This document shows positions 8,185 through 17,288 of a stretch of DNA of 64,000 nt, piece by piece. How positions within the stretch are numbered: the stretch's first letter is position 1; every line of letters starts with the position of its first letter. Source of the stretch: Arthrobacter sp. MAHUQ-56 (GTDB lineage: Bacteria; Actinomycetota; Actinomycetes; Actinomycetales; Micrococcaceae); NCBI RefSeq assembly GCF_019710585.1, contig NZ_JAIFZQ010000016.1:62001-126000 (forward strand), given 5' to 3'. The translations under genes and the position numbers were made by a program. The notes beneath the pieces were generated by a model. It saw only the letters and a program-made list of their open reading frames with translations, had not been told where the DNA came from and made no database searches.

Positions 8185-9000
8185 TTACGAGCCCCAATAG
8201 GAGGCGCGCCACGTGATGCCGGCCAGGGTGGCCTGGCCCTTCAAGCTGGGGTGGAAGTAATCCAGGAGGCTGACATCGCTGGCGGAGAAGGAATAGTCGT
8301 AGACGGCGCGCTTGTCCCAGCGGCAGATCTGCGCGTACTTGGCGCAAGTTTCCTCAAGCGCCACATTGAAGGCTTCTTCCCGCTGCACCACCAACTGCCG
8401 CTGTTCCTCGGTAATGGAAGCGGACAGCATGGACTGGCAAATGTTTGCGCTCGACCATACCCACTGCGCCACGGAGTTGGTGTGCAGCACGTTCCACAGC
8501 TGGTAAATGTCCGGGATGCTGCTCACGAACACGCGCGGCCGCGGACTCATCTGGTGCAGCCTCGCCAGCGACTGGTCAATGTAGGCCGTGAAGTCTGCCA
8601 CCGGTGTCATCGTCGACGCCGAGGACGTGCAGACATCGTTGGCGCCGACCAGGATGCTGACATATTCGGCTCCCTGCGACGCAGCTGTTTCCACCTGGCT
8701 GGGCAGGTCCCCGGCTTTGGCGCCGCTCTTTGCGTCATTGAAGTTGTTTCCCTTGATGGCCGGCTTCAGGGAGAGCAGCTGTTCGTAGTGGCTCTGGATT
8801 CCGTCGTAGGCGCCGGCTCCGGTAGACCAGGACTGGGCGGGATGGTCGCCGTACCAGCAACAGGCGTCTGCGGCCCGGGAAATCGAGTCACCGAGCGCCG
8901 CCATGCTTTTGGGGTAGCTGGCCGCCGCAGCGGGTTGCGCGCCCGCAAGGGCAAAGACAAAGAACAGCAGAATAAGCAGGCACTTTGCAACCTTGCGCAT
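8185..9000 (-). CDS. Secreted SGNH/GDSL hydrolase
   Basis: The 271-residue protein starts at ATG 9000 behind GGGAGG and has a clear signal peptide (MRKVAKCLLILLFFVFALAG, then AQPAAAAS). The mature part has the SGNH blocks: the nucleophile in ALGDSIS, Gly in KSGAKAGDL, the block III GAND motif (LVGANDVC), and the Asp-x-x-His block V in DYFHPS. Several cysteines suggest disulphides. These are extracellular esterases or lipases acting on lipids, acetylated sugars or similar esters. It lies downstream of the GntR gene on the same strand, 100 bp away, but looks functionally separate. The substrate is unknown. Confidence 0.9.
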   Translation of the reverse strand: MRKVAKCLLILLFFVFALAGAQPAAAASYPKSMAALGDSISRAADACCWYGDHPAQSWSTGAGAYDGIQSHYEQLLSLKPAIKGNNFNDAKSGAKAGDLPSQVETAASQGAEYVSILVGANDVCTSSASTMTPVADFTAYIDQSLARLHQMSPRPRVFVSSIPDIYQLWNVLHTNSVAQWVWSSANICQSMLSASITEEQRQLVVQREEAFNVALEETCAKYAQICRWDKRAVYDYSFSASDVSLLDYFHPSLKGQATLAGITWRASYWGS

Positions 9001-9100
9001 GTGAACCTCCCGGCGTGGGCCCGCACGACAAGGGGCTGGCATCCACGAAAAGATCTGTGTCCACAAGGTACACCCGGAGGCGGGAGAAAGCTCAGATTCC

Positions 9101-9877
9101 TCAGGGCGCTGCGGCCACTGCTGGGCCGCCGTCTTCGGGGCTGTCACCGCCGGCGGGGTGGTTGCTGGACCAGATGTCGCCCATTTCCTCGGTGGACTGC
9201 TCCACGATCCTGCTCATTGCGGCGTGGGCTGCCCCGGCATCACCGCGCTGGATGGCGCTTGCTACGTCCACGTGCAGCTGCAGTGCCTCGTGGTCGGGCA
9301 GGTGCGGCATCAGTCCGTGCTGGGTCCGCCCGGCCAGCACCTCGGCCACGAGGTTGTGCAACTGGGAGAACATCAGGTTGCCGGAGGCGTTGAGGACCGC
9401 GGCATGGAACTCGATATCCAGGCGGAGGAATTCAGGCTGGTCCCCCCGCTGCCCTGCTGCCCACAGCCGCGCGGCCATGGAGACAAGGTTGCTGGCCTCG
9501 TCCAGGGTGGCGCGTTCGGCCGCGAGGCGGGCAGCCTGCGGCTCGATGGCACCGCGCAGTTCGTTCAAGGCACGCAACTGGTCCAGCCGCTTGGCCGACG
9601 CCAGCCGCCAGCGGATCACCTGCGGGTCGTAGAGGTTCCAGCTGGCCTCCGGTTGAACGACTGTTCCAAGCCGGCGGCGGGACTCCAGCATGCCCATGGA
9701 TGCCAGGACGCGGGTGGCCTCCCGGATCACGGAGCGGGACACTTTGTGCTGGGCCTCCAGCTCGTCCAGCCGCAGGATCGAATTCGGCGCCAGCGTTCCC
9801 TCGGCAATGGCGAGTCCCAGGTTTTCGACCAGCGATGAATGCAGGTCGGGAGAGAACGCCGCCTTTGGGATCGTCAT
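9101..9877 (-). CDS. GntR/FadR-family regulator of the galactonate operon
   Basis: 258 residues: an N-terminal winged helix (NSILRLDELEAQHKVSRSVIREATRVL, about residues 32-60) and a C-terminal FCD ligand domain. The FCD metal-binding pattern is visible in FLRLDIEFHAAVLNASGN, the later segment HVDVASAIQRGD, and a final HAAMSRIVE helix. FCD regulators of this type bind sugar acids or their catabolites. The gene is divergent from the D-galactonate operon at 10014, as DgoR is in enterobacteria, so it probably represses that operon until galactonate is present. The 136-bp intergenic space must hold both promoters. The last 25 residues are low-complexity. Confidence 0.88.
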   Translation of the reverse strand: MTIPKAAFSPDLHSSLVENLGLAIAEGTLAPNSILRLDELEAQHKVSRSVIREATRVLASMGMLESRRRLGTVVQPEASWNLYDPQVIRWRLASAKRLDQLRALNELRGAIEPQAARLAAERATLDEASNLVSMAARLWAAGQRGDQPEFLRLDIEFHAAVLNASGNLMFSQLHNLVAEVLAGRTQHGLMPHLPDHEALQLHVDVASAIQRGDAGAAHAAMSRIVEQSTEEMGDIWSSNHPAGGDSPEDGGPAVAAAP

Positions 9878-10013
9878 GGATAAAGCATATGGGTTCAGGC
9901 CCGGCTCTTGTATATGTCTGCCTTATTTGTTTATGCTCGCCTAACAGAGCAGACGTAAAGAGGCGTTTGCGGCCGGTCCGCGGATCTGCGGGCCCTAATG
10001 CAAGGGAGTCGTA

Positions 10014-11312
10014 ATGAAGCGGCGTTCAATTGTGAAGTACGCGGCAGTTGCCGCGGCGATGTCGTTGGGGCTGACCGCCTGCAGCGGCGGCGGAGGTGGC
10101 AGCGACCAGGCCAAGGAATCCGGCACCGTCCGCGTCACCCTTGCCAACCACGTCTGGACGGAAGGCATCAAGGCTGCCATTCCGGAATTCGAAAAATCGA
10201 GCGGCCTGAAGGTCGAACTGACCCAGCTGGGCGAAGACCAGCTCTCGGACCAGTACAACGTCAAGCTCAACGCCGGCAGCGACGAGATCGACGTGATGAT
10301 GTACCGCCCGCTCCAGGAGGGCAAGGCGTTCGCCAAGAATGGCTACCTGGCGGACCTGACCAAGAACGTCTCTTCCGACTCGGGGTGGGACTGGAAGGAC
10401 TACCAGGAAGGGCCGGTCAAGGCCACCACCGTTGACAGCAAGGTGGTTGGCGTCCCGATCATCACCGAGCGCGAAGTCCTGTACTACCGCAAGGACCTGC
10501 TTCAGGCAGCAGGGCTCCAGGTTCCCAAGACCATGGAAGAACTTGAGTCGGCGGCCAAGGCCATCAAGGCATCCAACCCGGACACCGCGGGCTTCGTGGC
10601 CCGCACCGGCAAGTCCGCGGCGGTCACCCAGTTCTCCAGCTTCCTGTACAGCTTTGGCGGGGACTTCGTTGACTCCAGCGGCAAGGCCGCGGTCAACTCC
10701 GACGCTGCCAAGAAGGCCTACGCCTACTACGGCGGCCTGATCCGCAACTACGGCCCGGCCAACGTCAGCACGGACATGAGCTGGCCGGAGGCAATGGCCA
10801 TCTTCACCCAGGGCGGCGCCGCCTTCTACACCGAGGCCGATTCGCTCTACAAGAACGCCACCGACCCCGCCAAGTCCAAGGTTTCCGACAAGGTCGGGTT
10901 CGCGGCGCTTCCTGCCGGGCCCGCCGGTTCGAAGCCGTACAACATCCCGTCCTGGGCGCTGGGCGTGAACCAGAACTCCAGCAACCAGGACAACGCCTGG
11001 AAGTTCATCCAGTGGGCAACCAGCAAGGAACGCACCCTGGCAGCCCAGAAGGCCGGCGTTCCCGGGCCGCGGGCGTCAGTCTGGTCGAACCCGGAGGGAA
11101 CCTCCACCTACCCGAAGGACCTGGCCGACGCGATCGCCGCGAGCGCCAAGAACGGCGTGGGCCATGACCGCCCCGAGGTTGTCACGGTAGGCAAGGCCCG
11201 CGAGATCGTGGGCGCCCCGATCGTCGCCACCATCACCGGCGCGGACCCGGCCGCCGCGGCCAACGACGCGCAGACCGCCTTCCAGACGTTCCTGGACAGC
11301 GAAAAGAAGTAG
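10014..11312 (+). CDS. ABC sugar-acid binding lipoprotein
   Basis: A 432-residue family-1 extracellular solute-binding protein. Positively charged N-terminus MKRRSIVKYAAVAAAMSLGL is followed by the lipobox LTAC and a Gly-rich linker, so it is lipid-anchored outside the membrane. The rest shows the two-lobed binding-protein pattern, including SWPEAMAIFTQGGAAFYTEA and a C-terminal IQWATSKERTLAAQKAG helix. The start has AAGGGAG upstream. It is first in the galactonate operon and presumably captures galactonate or a related aldonate. A 10-bp hairpin after it probably keeps its mRNA more abundant than that of the permeases. Confidence 0.92.
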   Translation: MKRRSIVKYAAVAAAMSLGLTACSGGGGGSDQAKESGTVRVTLANHVWTEGIKAAIPEFEKSSGLKVELTQLGEDQLSDQYNVKLNAGSDEIDVMMYRPLQEGKAFAKNGYLADLTKNVSSDSGWDWKDYQEGPVKATTVDSKVVGVPIITEREVLYYRKDLLQAAGLQVPKTMEELESAAKAIKASNPDTAGFVARTGKSAAVTQFSSFLYSFGGDFVDSSGKAAVNSDAAKKAYAYYGGLIRNYGPANVSTDMSWPEAMAIFTQGGAAFYTEADSLYKNATDPAKSKVSDKVGFAALPAGPAGSKPYNIPSWALGVNQNSSNQDNAWKFIQWATSKERTLAAQKAGVPGPRASVWSNPEGTSTYPKDLADAIAASAKNGVGHDRPEVVTVGKAREIVGAPIVATITGADPAAAANDAQTAFQTFLDSEKK

Positions 11313-11343
11313 GACGCAGGCGCCGAAAGTGCCACACCAGCCC

Positions 11344-11371
11344 GCCGGGACGGCCCAAAAACCGTCCCGGC
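11344..11371 (+). other. Intercistronic hairpin between binding protein and permeases
   Basis: A perfect 10-bp stem (GCCGGGACGG / CCGTCCCGGC) with an 8-base loop. Such hairpins after binding-protein genes usually protect the upstream mRNA or cause partial termination. Confidence 0.65.
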
Positions 11372-11409
11372 GCGGCCCCGCTTCACCCCCCAAACTCCTT
11401 AGGTGAACC

Positions 11410-12363
11410 ATGTCTGTACTGAACCCTCCCCGCAGCGCGCAGCCCCGCAGCGCCCGCGGCCCCGCCGGCGCAGGAGGAAACTTCTCCGCCTGGGCCAACC
11501 GGCACCGGAAGTGGCTTTTTGCGGCACCGGCCATGATCTTCGTCGGCGTCCTGATCGTCTTCCCGCTGGCCTGGACCCTGTACCTGAGCCTCACCGACTC
11601 CCAGGGCTCCGTCAGGGCCGCCACCGAGTTCATCGGCCTGCAGAACTACCTGACCGTGCTGACTGACACGGACCGGTTCTGGCCCGCCGTGGGCCGCACC
11701 CTCTCCTTCACCGGCCTGGCCCTGGCGTTCGAGGTGGTGCTCGGCATGGGCATCGCCCTGCTGCTCTGGCGCCCCTTCCGCGGCGAAAAGTGGGTCCGCG
11801 TGGCCATCCTGCTGCCCCTGGTAGCCACCCCCGTTGCAGTCGGCATGATGTGGCGGTTGATCTTCGATCCCAACATCGGCTTCGTCAACCAGCTCCTGGG
11901 CATGGTGGGCATCCCGCCCCAGCCGTGGCTGTCCGGCCAGGACACCGCCCTGGGCACCACCATCTTCATGGACGTATGGCAGTGGACCCCCATGGTGGTC
12001 CTGATCCTGCTCGCCGGCCTGACCTCACTGTCCGACGAACCGGACGAAGCGGCCCGTGTGGACGGTGCCAACGCCTTCCAGCGGTTCTTCTACATCACCC
12101 TGCCCCTCATGATGCCCACCGTGATCGTCGCCATCCTGCTCCGGGGCATCGACGCGTTGAAAACCTTCGACATCCTGTACGCCACAAAGGGCAAGGGCGG
12201 CGGTTCCTTCCACGAGGTGGAGACGCTGAACGTCTATGCGTACGGGCTGAGCTTCGACTACAACCAGTACGGGCTCTCCTCCGCGGTGCTGATCCTCTTC
12301 TTCATGATCATCATCGGCTCCATGTGGCTGCTCACCATGCGCAAGAAAGCGGCAAGCAAATGA
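11410..12363 (+). CDS. ABC sugar importer permease (MalF type)
   Basis: 317 residues with six predicted membrane segments after a polar N-terminus. The cytoplasmic EAA loop is visible in EPDEAARVDGANAFQRFFYI, followed by TLPLMMPT. This loop docks on the ATPase subunit. The stop overlaps the next permease start (ATGA), giving coupled translation. Together with the binding protein it forms a CUT1-type importer. No ATPase gene is present in the operon, so a shared ATPase encoded elsewhere (as MsiK serves several importers in Streptomyces) must energise it. Confidence 0.92.
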   Translation: MSVLNPPRSAQPRSARGPAGAGGNFSAWANRHRKWLFAAPAMIFVGVLIVFPLAWTLYLSLTDSQGSVRAATEFIGLQNYLTVLTDTDRFWPAVGRTLSFTGLALAFEVVLGMGIALLLWRPFRGEKWVRVAILLPLVATPVAVGMMWRLIFDPNIGFVNQLLGMVGIPPQPWLSGQDTALGTTIFMDVWQWTPMVVLILLAGLTSLSDEPDEAARVDGANAFQRFFYITLPLMMPTVIVAILLRGIDALKTFDILYATKGKGGGSFHEVETLNVYAYGLSFDYNQYGLSSAVLILFFMIIIGSMWLLTMRKKAASK

Positions 12364-13241
12364 CCGTGCTGAATGAAAACACCCCTTCCACTGCAGCCGG
12401 CAACCGTCCCGCACGGCGGCGGAAGCCGCTGGCCTCCCGGGCGTACAAGGTGTTCCGGGTGGTTGCCCTCATCGTTGTGGTGCTGTTCCTGCTGGCACCG
12501 CTGTTTTGGATGCTCCTGGCCTCGCTGAAGACCAACGTGGACATTTACGACACCGCCAAAGCCTTCCTGTTCCCGCCCACCTTCGAGAACTACGCCAACG
12601 TGCTGCAGCGCAACAACTACTTCGTCTTCATCTTCAACAGCTTCTGGGTGGCGTTCGTCTCCACGGTCCTGTCGATCATCCTCGGGGTGCCAGCCGCGTA
12701 TGCCATGAGCCGCTTCACCATGCACCGCTCCGCGCTGGTGGTGCTGATGGCGCGCGTCATCCCCGGAGTTTCGCTCCTGGTGCCCTGGTACTACGTCTTC
12801 TCCAACCTGCGGATGGTGGGCAAGTTCGAGGTGCTGATCCTCAGCCACATGTTCGTCGCCCTCCCGCTGATCGTGTACATCATGATGAGCTACTTCGACT
12901 CACTGCCGCTGGAACTTGAAGAATCGGCAGAGGTGGACGGGCTCACGCCGATCGGTGCCTTCCGGCTGATAACGCTGCCGCTGGCCGTGTCCGGCATCGC
13001 GACCGCCGGCATCCTGTCCTTCATTTTCTCGTGGAACAACTTCATGTTCGCGCTGGTGCTGTCCGGAGCCAAAACCAAGACCCTGCCGGTGGCCATCTTC
13101 GACTTCGTGTCCTACGCCAGCATTGACTGGGGCGGCCTGATGGCGGCGGCAACGGTGGTCACCATCCCCATCATGATCATCGCGCTCTTCACGCAGAAGT
13201 ACATCGTTTCCGGCCTGACCGCCGGCGCCACCAAGGGTTAG
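12360..13241 (+). CDS. ABC sugar importer permease (MalG type)
   Basis: 293 residues, six membrane segments, with the EAA loop in LELEESAEVDGLTPIGAFRL followed by TLPLAVSGI. This is the MalG half of the channel. The ATG at 12360 overlaps the TGA of the preceding permease, which rules out the longer upstream extension of the frame. The next gene, dgoD, starts nine bases after its stop, so uptake and first catabolic step are co-transcribed. Confidence 0.92.
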   Translation: MTVLNENTPSTAAGNRPARRRKPLASRAYKVFRVVALIVVVLFLLAPLFWMLLASLKTNVDIYDTAKAFLFPPTFENYANVLQRNNYFVFIFNSFWVAFVSTVLSIILGVPAAYAMSRFTMHRSALVVLMARVIPGVSLLVPWYYVFSNLRMVGKFEVLILSHMFVALPLIVYIMMSYFDSLPLELEESAEVDGLTPIGAFRLITLPLAVSGIATAGILSFIFSWNNFMFALVLSGAKTKTLPVAIFDFVSYASIDWGGLMAAATVVTIPIMIIALFTQKYIVSGLTAGATKG

Positions 13242-13250
13242 GACCGCCGC

Positions 13251-14399
13251 GTGACAGTCATCAGCCGGATCGAAACATTCCTTGTCCCGCCCCGCTGGCT
13301 CTTCGTCCGGGTCGAGACCGAAAGCGGAATCGTCGGATGGGGCGAGGCCACTTGCGAAGGCCGCAGCGAGACGGTGCGCGCCGCCGTCGGACAACTCTCG
13401 GAACTGCTCATCGGCAAGGACCCCCTCCGGATCGAAGACCACTGGCAGGTCATGACCAAGGGCTCCTTCTACCGGGGCGGACCCATCCTGGCCAGTGCCG
13501 TCTCCGGCCTCGACCAGGCCCTGTGGGACATCGCGGGCAAGCACTTCGACACCCCGGTGCACCAGCTCCTGGGCGGCCACGTCCGCGACCGGATCCGCAT
13601 GTACGGCTGGGTGGGCGGAGACGAGCCCAATGAGGTGGCAGACCAGATCAGCGCGCAACTTGAGGTGGGGCTCACCGCCGTCAAAATGAACGCCAGCGGC
13701 CGGATGAGCGCCGTGGCGTCGGTGGCGGAGATCGACGGCGTCATCCGCCGTGTTGCCGCGGCGCGCCAGGTCCTGGGCGACCACCGGGACGTCGCCGTCG
13801 ACTTCCACGGCCGCTTCAGCCTGGCCAGCGCCAGGCGGGTGGCACCCCTGCTGGAACCGTTCCGGCCCTTCTTCCTCGAAGAACCGGTGGTTCCGGAAAA
13901 CACGCACCTGCTGCGGGAATTCACGTCCTCCACCACCACGCCCGTGTCCACCGGGGAACGGCTCTACAACCGGCAGGAGTTCCTGCCGGCGCTGCAGGCC
14001 GGCATAGCAGTGGCGCAGCCGGACCTCTCCCACGCCGGCGGCATCACCGAGGTCCGCAAGATCGCCGCGCTGGCCGAGGTCTACGACGTCCAGCTGGCGC
14101 CGCACTGTCCCCTGGGGCCATTGGCGCTGGCCGCCTGCCTCCAGGTCGGGTTCGCCACGCCCAACTTCCTCATCCAGGAACAAAGCATCGGCATCCACTA
14201 CAACCAGGGCGCCGAAGTCCTCGACTACGTGGTGGACAAGGCGCCGTTCAAGTTCGTGGACGGACACATCGAACGGCTCACGGGCCCCGGGCTGGGCATC
14301 GAAATCGACGAGGCCGTGGTCCGGGCAGCGGACAAACGCGGCCACGCCTGGCGCGGGCCCGTGTGGCGCCACCCCGACGGATCCTTCGCAGAATGGTGA
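13251..14399 (+). CDS. dgoD: D-galactonate dehydratase
   Basis: 382 residues, the same length as E. coli DgoD, and similar along its whole length. Recognisable blocks include PPRWLFVRVETESGIVGWGE at the start, FYRGGPILASAVSGLDQALW, the metal ligands in VAVDFHGR, FFLEEPV and STGER, the catalytic His region QPDLSHAGGITE, LAPHCPLGPLALAAC and QEQSIGIHYN. The enzyme is an enolase-superfamily Mg-dependent dehydratase converting D-galactonate to 2-keto-3-deoxy-D-galactonate in the cytoplasm. The GTG at 13251 is nine bases after the permease stop. The following aldolase and kinase complete the DeLey-Doudoroff route. Confidence 0.94.
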   Translation: MTVISRIETFLVPPRWLFVRVETESGIVGWGEATCEGRSETVRAAVGQLSELLIGKDPLRIEDHWQVMTKGSFYRGGPILASAVSGLDQALWDIAGKHFDTPVHQLLGGHVRDRIRMYGWVGGDEPNEVADQISAQLEVGLTAVKMNASGRMSAVASVAEIDGVIRRVAAARQVLGDHRDVAVDFHGRFSLASARRVAPLLEPFRPFFLEEPVVPENTHLLREFTSSTTTPVSTGERLYNRQEFLPALQAGIAVAQPDLSHAGGITEVRKIAALAEVYDVQLAPHCPLGPLALAACLQVGFATPNFLIQEQSIGIHYNQGAEVLDYVVDKAPFKFVDGHIERLTGPGLGIEIDEAVVRAADKRGHAWRGPVWRHPDGSFAEW

Positions 14400-14404
14400 A
14401 CCCC

Positions 14405-15082
14405 ATGACATCCCAGGAATCAGCTGTTACCTCCGCCGGCCTGCTGGCCGGCATCCGGCACGCGCGGCTTGTCGGTATCGTCCGCGGGAACGACGGCGAT
14501 GCTGCCGCCAAGGCGGCGCTGGCAGCGATGGAGGAAGGTTTCCAGTACGTGGAGATCGCGCTCACCACGCCCAACGCGCTGGAGGCGATCCGCGAGGTCC
14601 GCGCGGCTGCCCCCGACGGCTGCCTTGTGGGGGCGGGCACCGTCCTCAGCCAGGCCGACGTCGAACACGTCACCGCCGCTGGCGGCCAGTTCATCGTCAC
14701 CCCCTCCCTGGCCCCCTCGATCAGCGAGGCGGCCAGTGGCGGGATCCCGGTCCTGGCCGGTGCGCTCACTCCCAGCGAGGCTTACGAGGCGATGGAACGC
14801 GGCGCCACCGCCATCAAGCTTTTCCCCGCGTCCATCGGCGGGCCCCGCTATTTGAAGGCTGTCCGGGACCCGTTCCCGGACATCCCGTTCATCGCCGTGG
14901 GCGGCGTGGGGCTCGACGAAGCCACCGGCTACTGGGAAGCCGGCGCCATTGCCGTTGGACTCGGCGGTCCACTGTTCGGCAATGCGGCCTCCGGCGGCGA
15001 CCTCGCGGACATGCGGGACCGTGCGCGGCGCTTCCTCGGCCTCGCCGCCGAATTTGCAGCACGGACCGGTAACCAGGCATGA
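14405..15082 (+). CDS. dgoA: 2-dehydro-3-deoxy-6-phosphogalactonate aldolase
   Basis: 225-residue KDPG/KDPGal aldolase fold. The catalytic Glu lies in YVEIALTT, the (T/V)GAGTVL block follows, and the Schiff-base lysine is in TAIKLFPAS. The C-terminal FIAVGGVGLDEATGYWEAGA closes the barrel. It cleaves 2-keto-3-deoxy-6-phosphogalactonate to pyruvate and glyceraldehyde 3-phosphate. I chose ATG 14405; in-frame ATG 14393 and GTG 14396 overlap the end of dgoD and are alternatives. Its stop overlaps the kinase start. A second aldolase of this family, in a different operon, is at 25420-26067. Confidence 0.9.
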   Translation: MTSQESAVTSAGLLAGIRHARLVGIVRGNDGDAAAKAALAAMEEGFQYVEIALTTPNALEAIREVRAAAPDGCLVGAGTVLSQADVEHVTAAGGQFIVTPSLAPSISEAASGGIPVLAGALTPSEAYEAMERGATAIKLFPASIGGPRYLKAVRDPFPDIPFIAVGGVGLDEATGYWEAGAIAVGLGGPLFGNAASGGDLADMRDRARRFLGLAAEFAARTGNQA

Positions 15083-16089
15083 CCGCTGGGGGCGCGGCCG
15101 GTCGCAATGGGGCCCCGCACCAGGTGGACCTGCTGACCGTCGGTGAGTCGATGGTCTCGCTCCGCTCCGCTGGCCCGCTGGCAAACGGCGGAACCCTGAA
15201 TATGCAGGTGGCCGGGGCTGAATCGAATGTGGCCATCGGCGTTGTGCGCCTTGGCCATTCGTCAGCCTGGGTCGGGTCCATCGGCGCGGATCCGCACGGC
15301 GAGTTCATCGTGAAGCAGTTGCGCGGCGAGGGCGTCCGGCTGCACCACACTGTGCATCCGGAGCGGAGCACGGGCGTGATGTTCCTGGAACAGCGCACCG
15401 CCGACCTCAGCAGGGCCTTTTATTACCGGGCCGGCTCGGCCGGTGCCACCGTCTCGCGGGACCAGGTGGCTGCAGCCCTCGATGGCGGCGCCCGGATCCT
15501 GCACCTGACCGGCATCACCCCCGCCCTCAGCCCCGAGGCGCGGGACGCGGTGGAATACGCCGCCGAACGTGCTTCCGCTGGCGGAACGGTGGTCTCCCTC
15601 GACGTGAACTACCGCAGCAAGCTATGGTCCCGCGACCAGGCGCGGGCCGTCCTCGCCCCATTGGCGCGCCATGCCACCATCGTCATTGCGTCCGACGACG
15701 AACTCGACCTGGTTGCCCCGCCCCGGGATGGGAACGTGGCGGCAGGGCAGCCTGCCGGTGAGGCCTGCGCCGCCGCGATGCTGCTGGACGCCGGAGTCCG
15801 TGAAGTGGTGGTGAAACGCGGCGCTGCGGGCGCGGCAGTCTATACGGCGGACGGCTGTCTTGAAGCGCCGGCCATTGCCGTAACGTGCGTGGACACCATC
15901 GGAGCAGGCGACGCGTTCACCGCCGGCTACCTCTCCGCCCTGCTCGACGGCGAGGATGTGGCAGGCCGCCTGAAGCTGGGCGTCCTCGCCGGCGCGTTCG
16001 CCGTCAGTACGCGCGGCGACTGGGAAGGCTTGCCCCGCCCCGACGAACTTGCGCTGCTCGACCAGGCCCCGGGCAGCACCCAGCGCTGA
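15079..16089 (+). CDS. PfkB-family 2-keto-3-deoxy sugar-acid kinase
   Basis: 336 residues, ribokinase/PfkB fold. The N-terminal sugar-binding part has LTVGESMVSLRSAGPLANGG and GAESNVAIGVVRLGH; the C-terminal signature 2 is DTIGAGDAFTAGYLSALL with the catalytic Asp in GAGD. It phosphorylates 2-keto-3-deoxygalactonate with ATP at O6, placing it before the aldolase in the pathway. E. coli uses the unrelated DgoK for this step; a PfkB (KdgK-like) enzyme here is a substitution. The ATG overlaps the aldolase TGA. The gene ends four bases before the convergent permease gene. Confidence 0.9.
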   Translation: MTAGGAAGRNGAPHQVDLLTVGESMVSLRSAGPLANGGTLNMQVAGAESNVAIGVVRLGHSSAWVGSIGADPHGEFIVKQLRGEGVRLHHTVHPERSTGVMFLEQRTADLSRAFYYRAGSAGATVSRDQVAAALDGGARILHLTGITPALSPEARDAVEYAAERASAGGTVVSLDVNYRSKLWSRDQARAVLAPLARHATIVIASDDELDLVAPPRDGNVAAGQPAGEACAAAMLLDAGVREVVVKRGAAGAAVYTADGCLEAPAIAVTCVDTIGAGDAFTAGYLSALLDGEDVAGRLKLGVLAGAFAVSTRGDWEGLPRPDELALLDQAPGSTQR

Positions 16090-16093
16090 CCCG

Positions 16094-17209
16094 TCAGGTC
16101 AGTGCCGTCATGGCGAGCGCGCCCACCAGGCCCATGCCCATGACGGCGAACCCCGTGGCTACGATCACCCGCCCGGGGAAGGCCCCACGGACCATCAGCA
16201 TAGAGGGCAGGCTTAGGGCCGGCAGGGTCAGCACCAGGGCTCCCAAAGGGCCCATTCCAACCCCGGCGGCCATCAGGGCGCCGATGATGGGGATCTCTGC
16301 GGCAGTCGGGATCACGAACAGGGTTCCGGCGACGGCCAGCAGGACGGCTGCGGGCACGCCCCACGACGCGAGCGCGCCGGCCCCGGGGAACAGCCAGCCA
16401 CGGAAGCCGCCAAGGAGCATCACCACGACGGCGTACTCCGGCAGGAGGCGCGTTGCCAACCGCATGAGGGCCTTGGCGAACCTGCGCACGGCACCGGCCG
16501 CAGTCCCGGTTTCGACGGGATCGTCCTGCGGATCGGCGACGCTGGATCCTTTCGCCAGGCGGCTCACGAGCAGCGTGACGCCGAAGACAAGGATCACGCC
16601 GGTGCCGACGCGGACGGCGACGAACTGCCAGGGGAGCACGAAGGCCATGAAGGCCAGTGCTGCCGGATTGAGTCCCGGGTTGCCGAGCCAGTACGCGAGC
16701 GCGGAGCTGACCGGAACCCCTCTGCGGCGGACGTTCAGGGCAACAGGGGCCGCGCAGCATGTGCACATCATCGACGCCATTGACAGGAGCCCGCCACAGG
16801 CCGTGCCCGCCAACAAGCCACGCCTCGCCTGGAACAGTGCGAGCAGCCGGCGGGCGGGAAGAAATGCCTCTACCGCCGCGGCAACGAGCAGGCCCGCCAC
16901 AAGTGCCTGCCAAATTGACGCGGCGTAGGCGAGTGCGTATTCAACGGCCGCATTCCACGACGGGGAGGGCGGCGCACCCGCCTTGCCGGACAGGACAGAG
17001 CTTCCCAATGAGTGGCTGTCGGCCACGGCCGGGATTTTGAGGGCATAGGGGTACCACTTGGCCCAGGCGAGGGCAGCGATGGCTATCCCGGCAGTGGCGA
17101 GCGTCCCCAGGAGCAGCCCGCGCCGCCGGCCTCGCGCCGGCTCCGCGACGGGCTTCGGGTTCAGCCGGTCGTTGCCTTGGGGCCCGATGCCGATGGCAGT
17201 GTCCTTCAT
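16094..17209 (-). CDS. Permease, DUF318/ArsP-like
   Basis: 371 residues with an N-terminal Arg-rich cytoplasmic tail and about nine membrane segments. The signature is a Cys cluster in a membrane segment, MASMMCTCCAAPVALNVRRR (near residues 145-165), followed by GVPVSSALAYWLGNPGLNPA, both typical of the DUF318 permease family (predicted permeases; some members, ArsP, export organoarsenicals). The cysteines may bind metal or arsenic. Its neighbours give no hint of arsenic resistance, so the substrate is open. It is convergent to the galactonate operon. Confidence 0.82.
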   Translation of the reverse strand: MKDTAIGIGPQGNDRLNPKPVAEPARGRRRGLLLGTLATAGIAIAALAWAKWYPYALKIPAVADSHSLGSSVLSGKAGAPPSPSWNAAVEYALAYAASIWQALVAGLLVAAAVEAFLPARRLLALFQARRGLLAGTACGGLLSMASMMCTCCAAPVALNVRRRGVPVSSALAYWLGNPGLNPAALAFMAFVLPWQFVAVRVGTGVILVFGVTLLVSRLAKGSSVADPQDDPVETGTAAGAVRRFAKALMRLATRLLPEYAVVVMLLGGFRGWLFPGAGALASWGVPAAVLLAVAGTLFVIPTAAEIPIIGALMAAGVGMGPLGALVLTLPALSLPSMLMVRGAFPGRVIVATGFAVMGMGLVGALAMTALT

Positions 17210-17288
17210 GCGCGTCCCTGGACCTTTCCTCGTCGGGCCCGGCGGCAGCCGGCCCTGTCCCCAATGATCAGACCACAGCGGCTGGGGC

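Noticed and set aside
9905-9956. GTCTGC...GCAGAC inverted repeat in the galactonate promoter
   Set aside because: Only 6-bp arms more than 25 bp apart; no match to a GntR/FadR site that I could defend.
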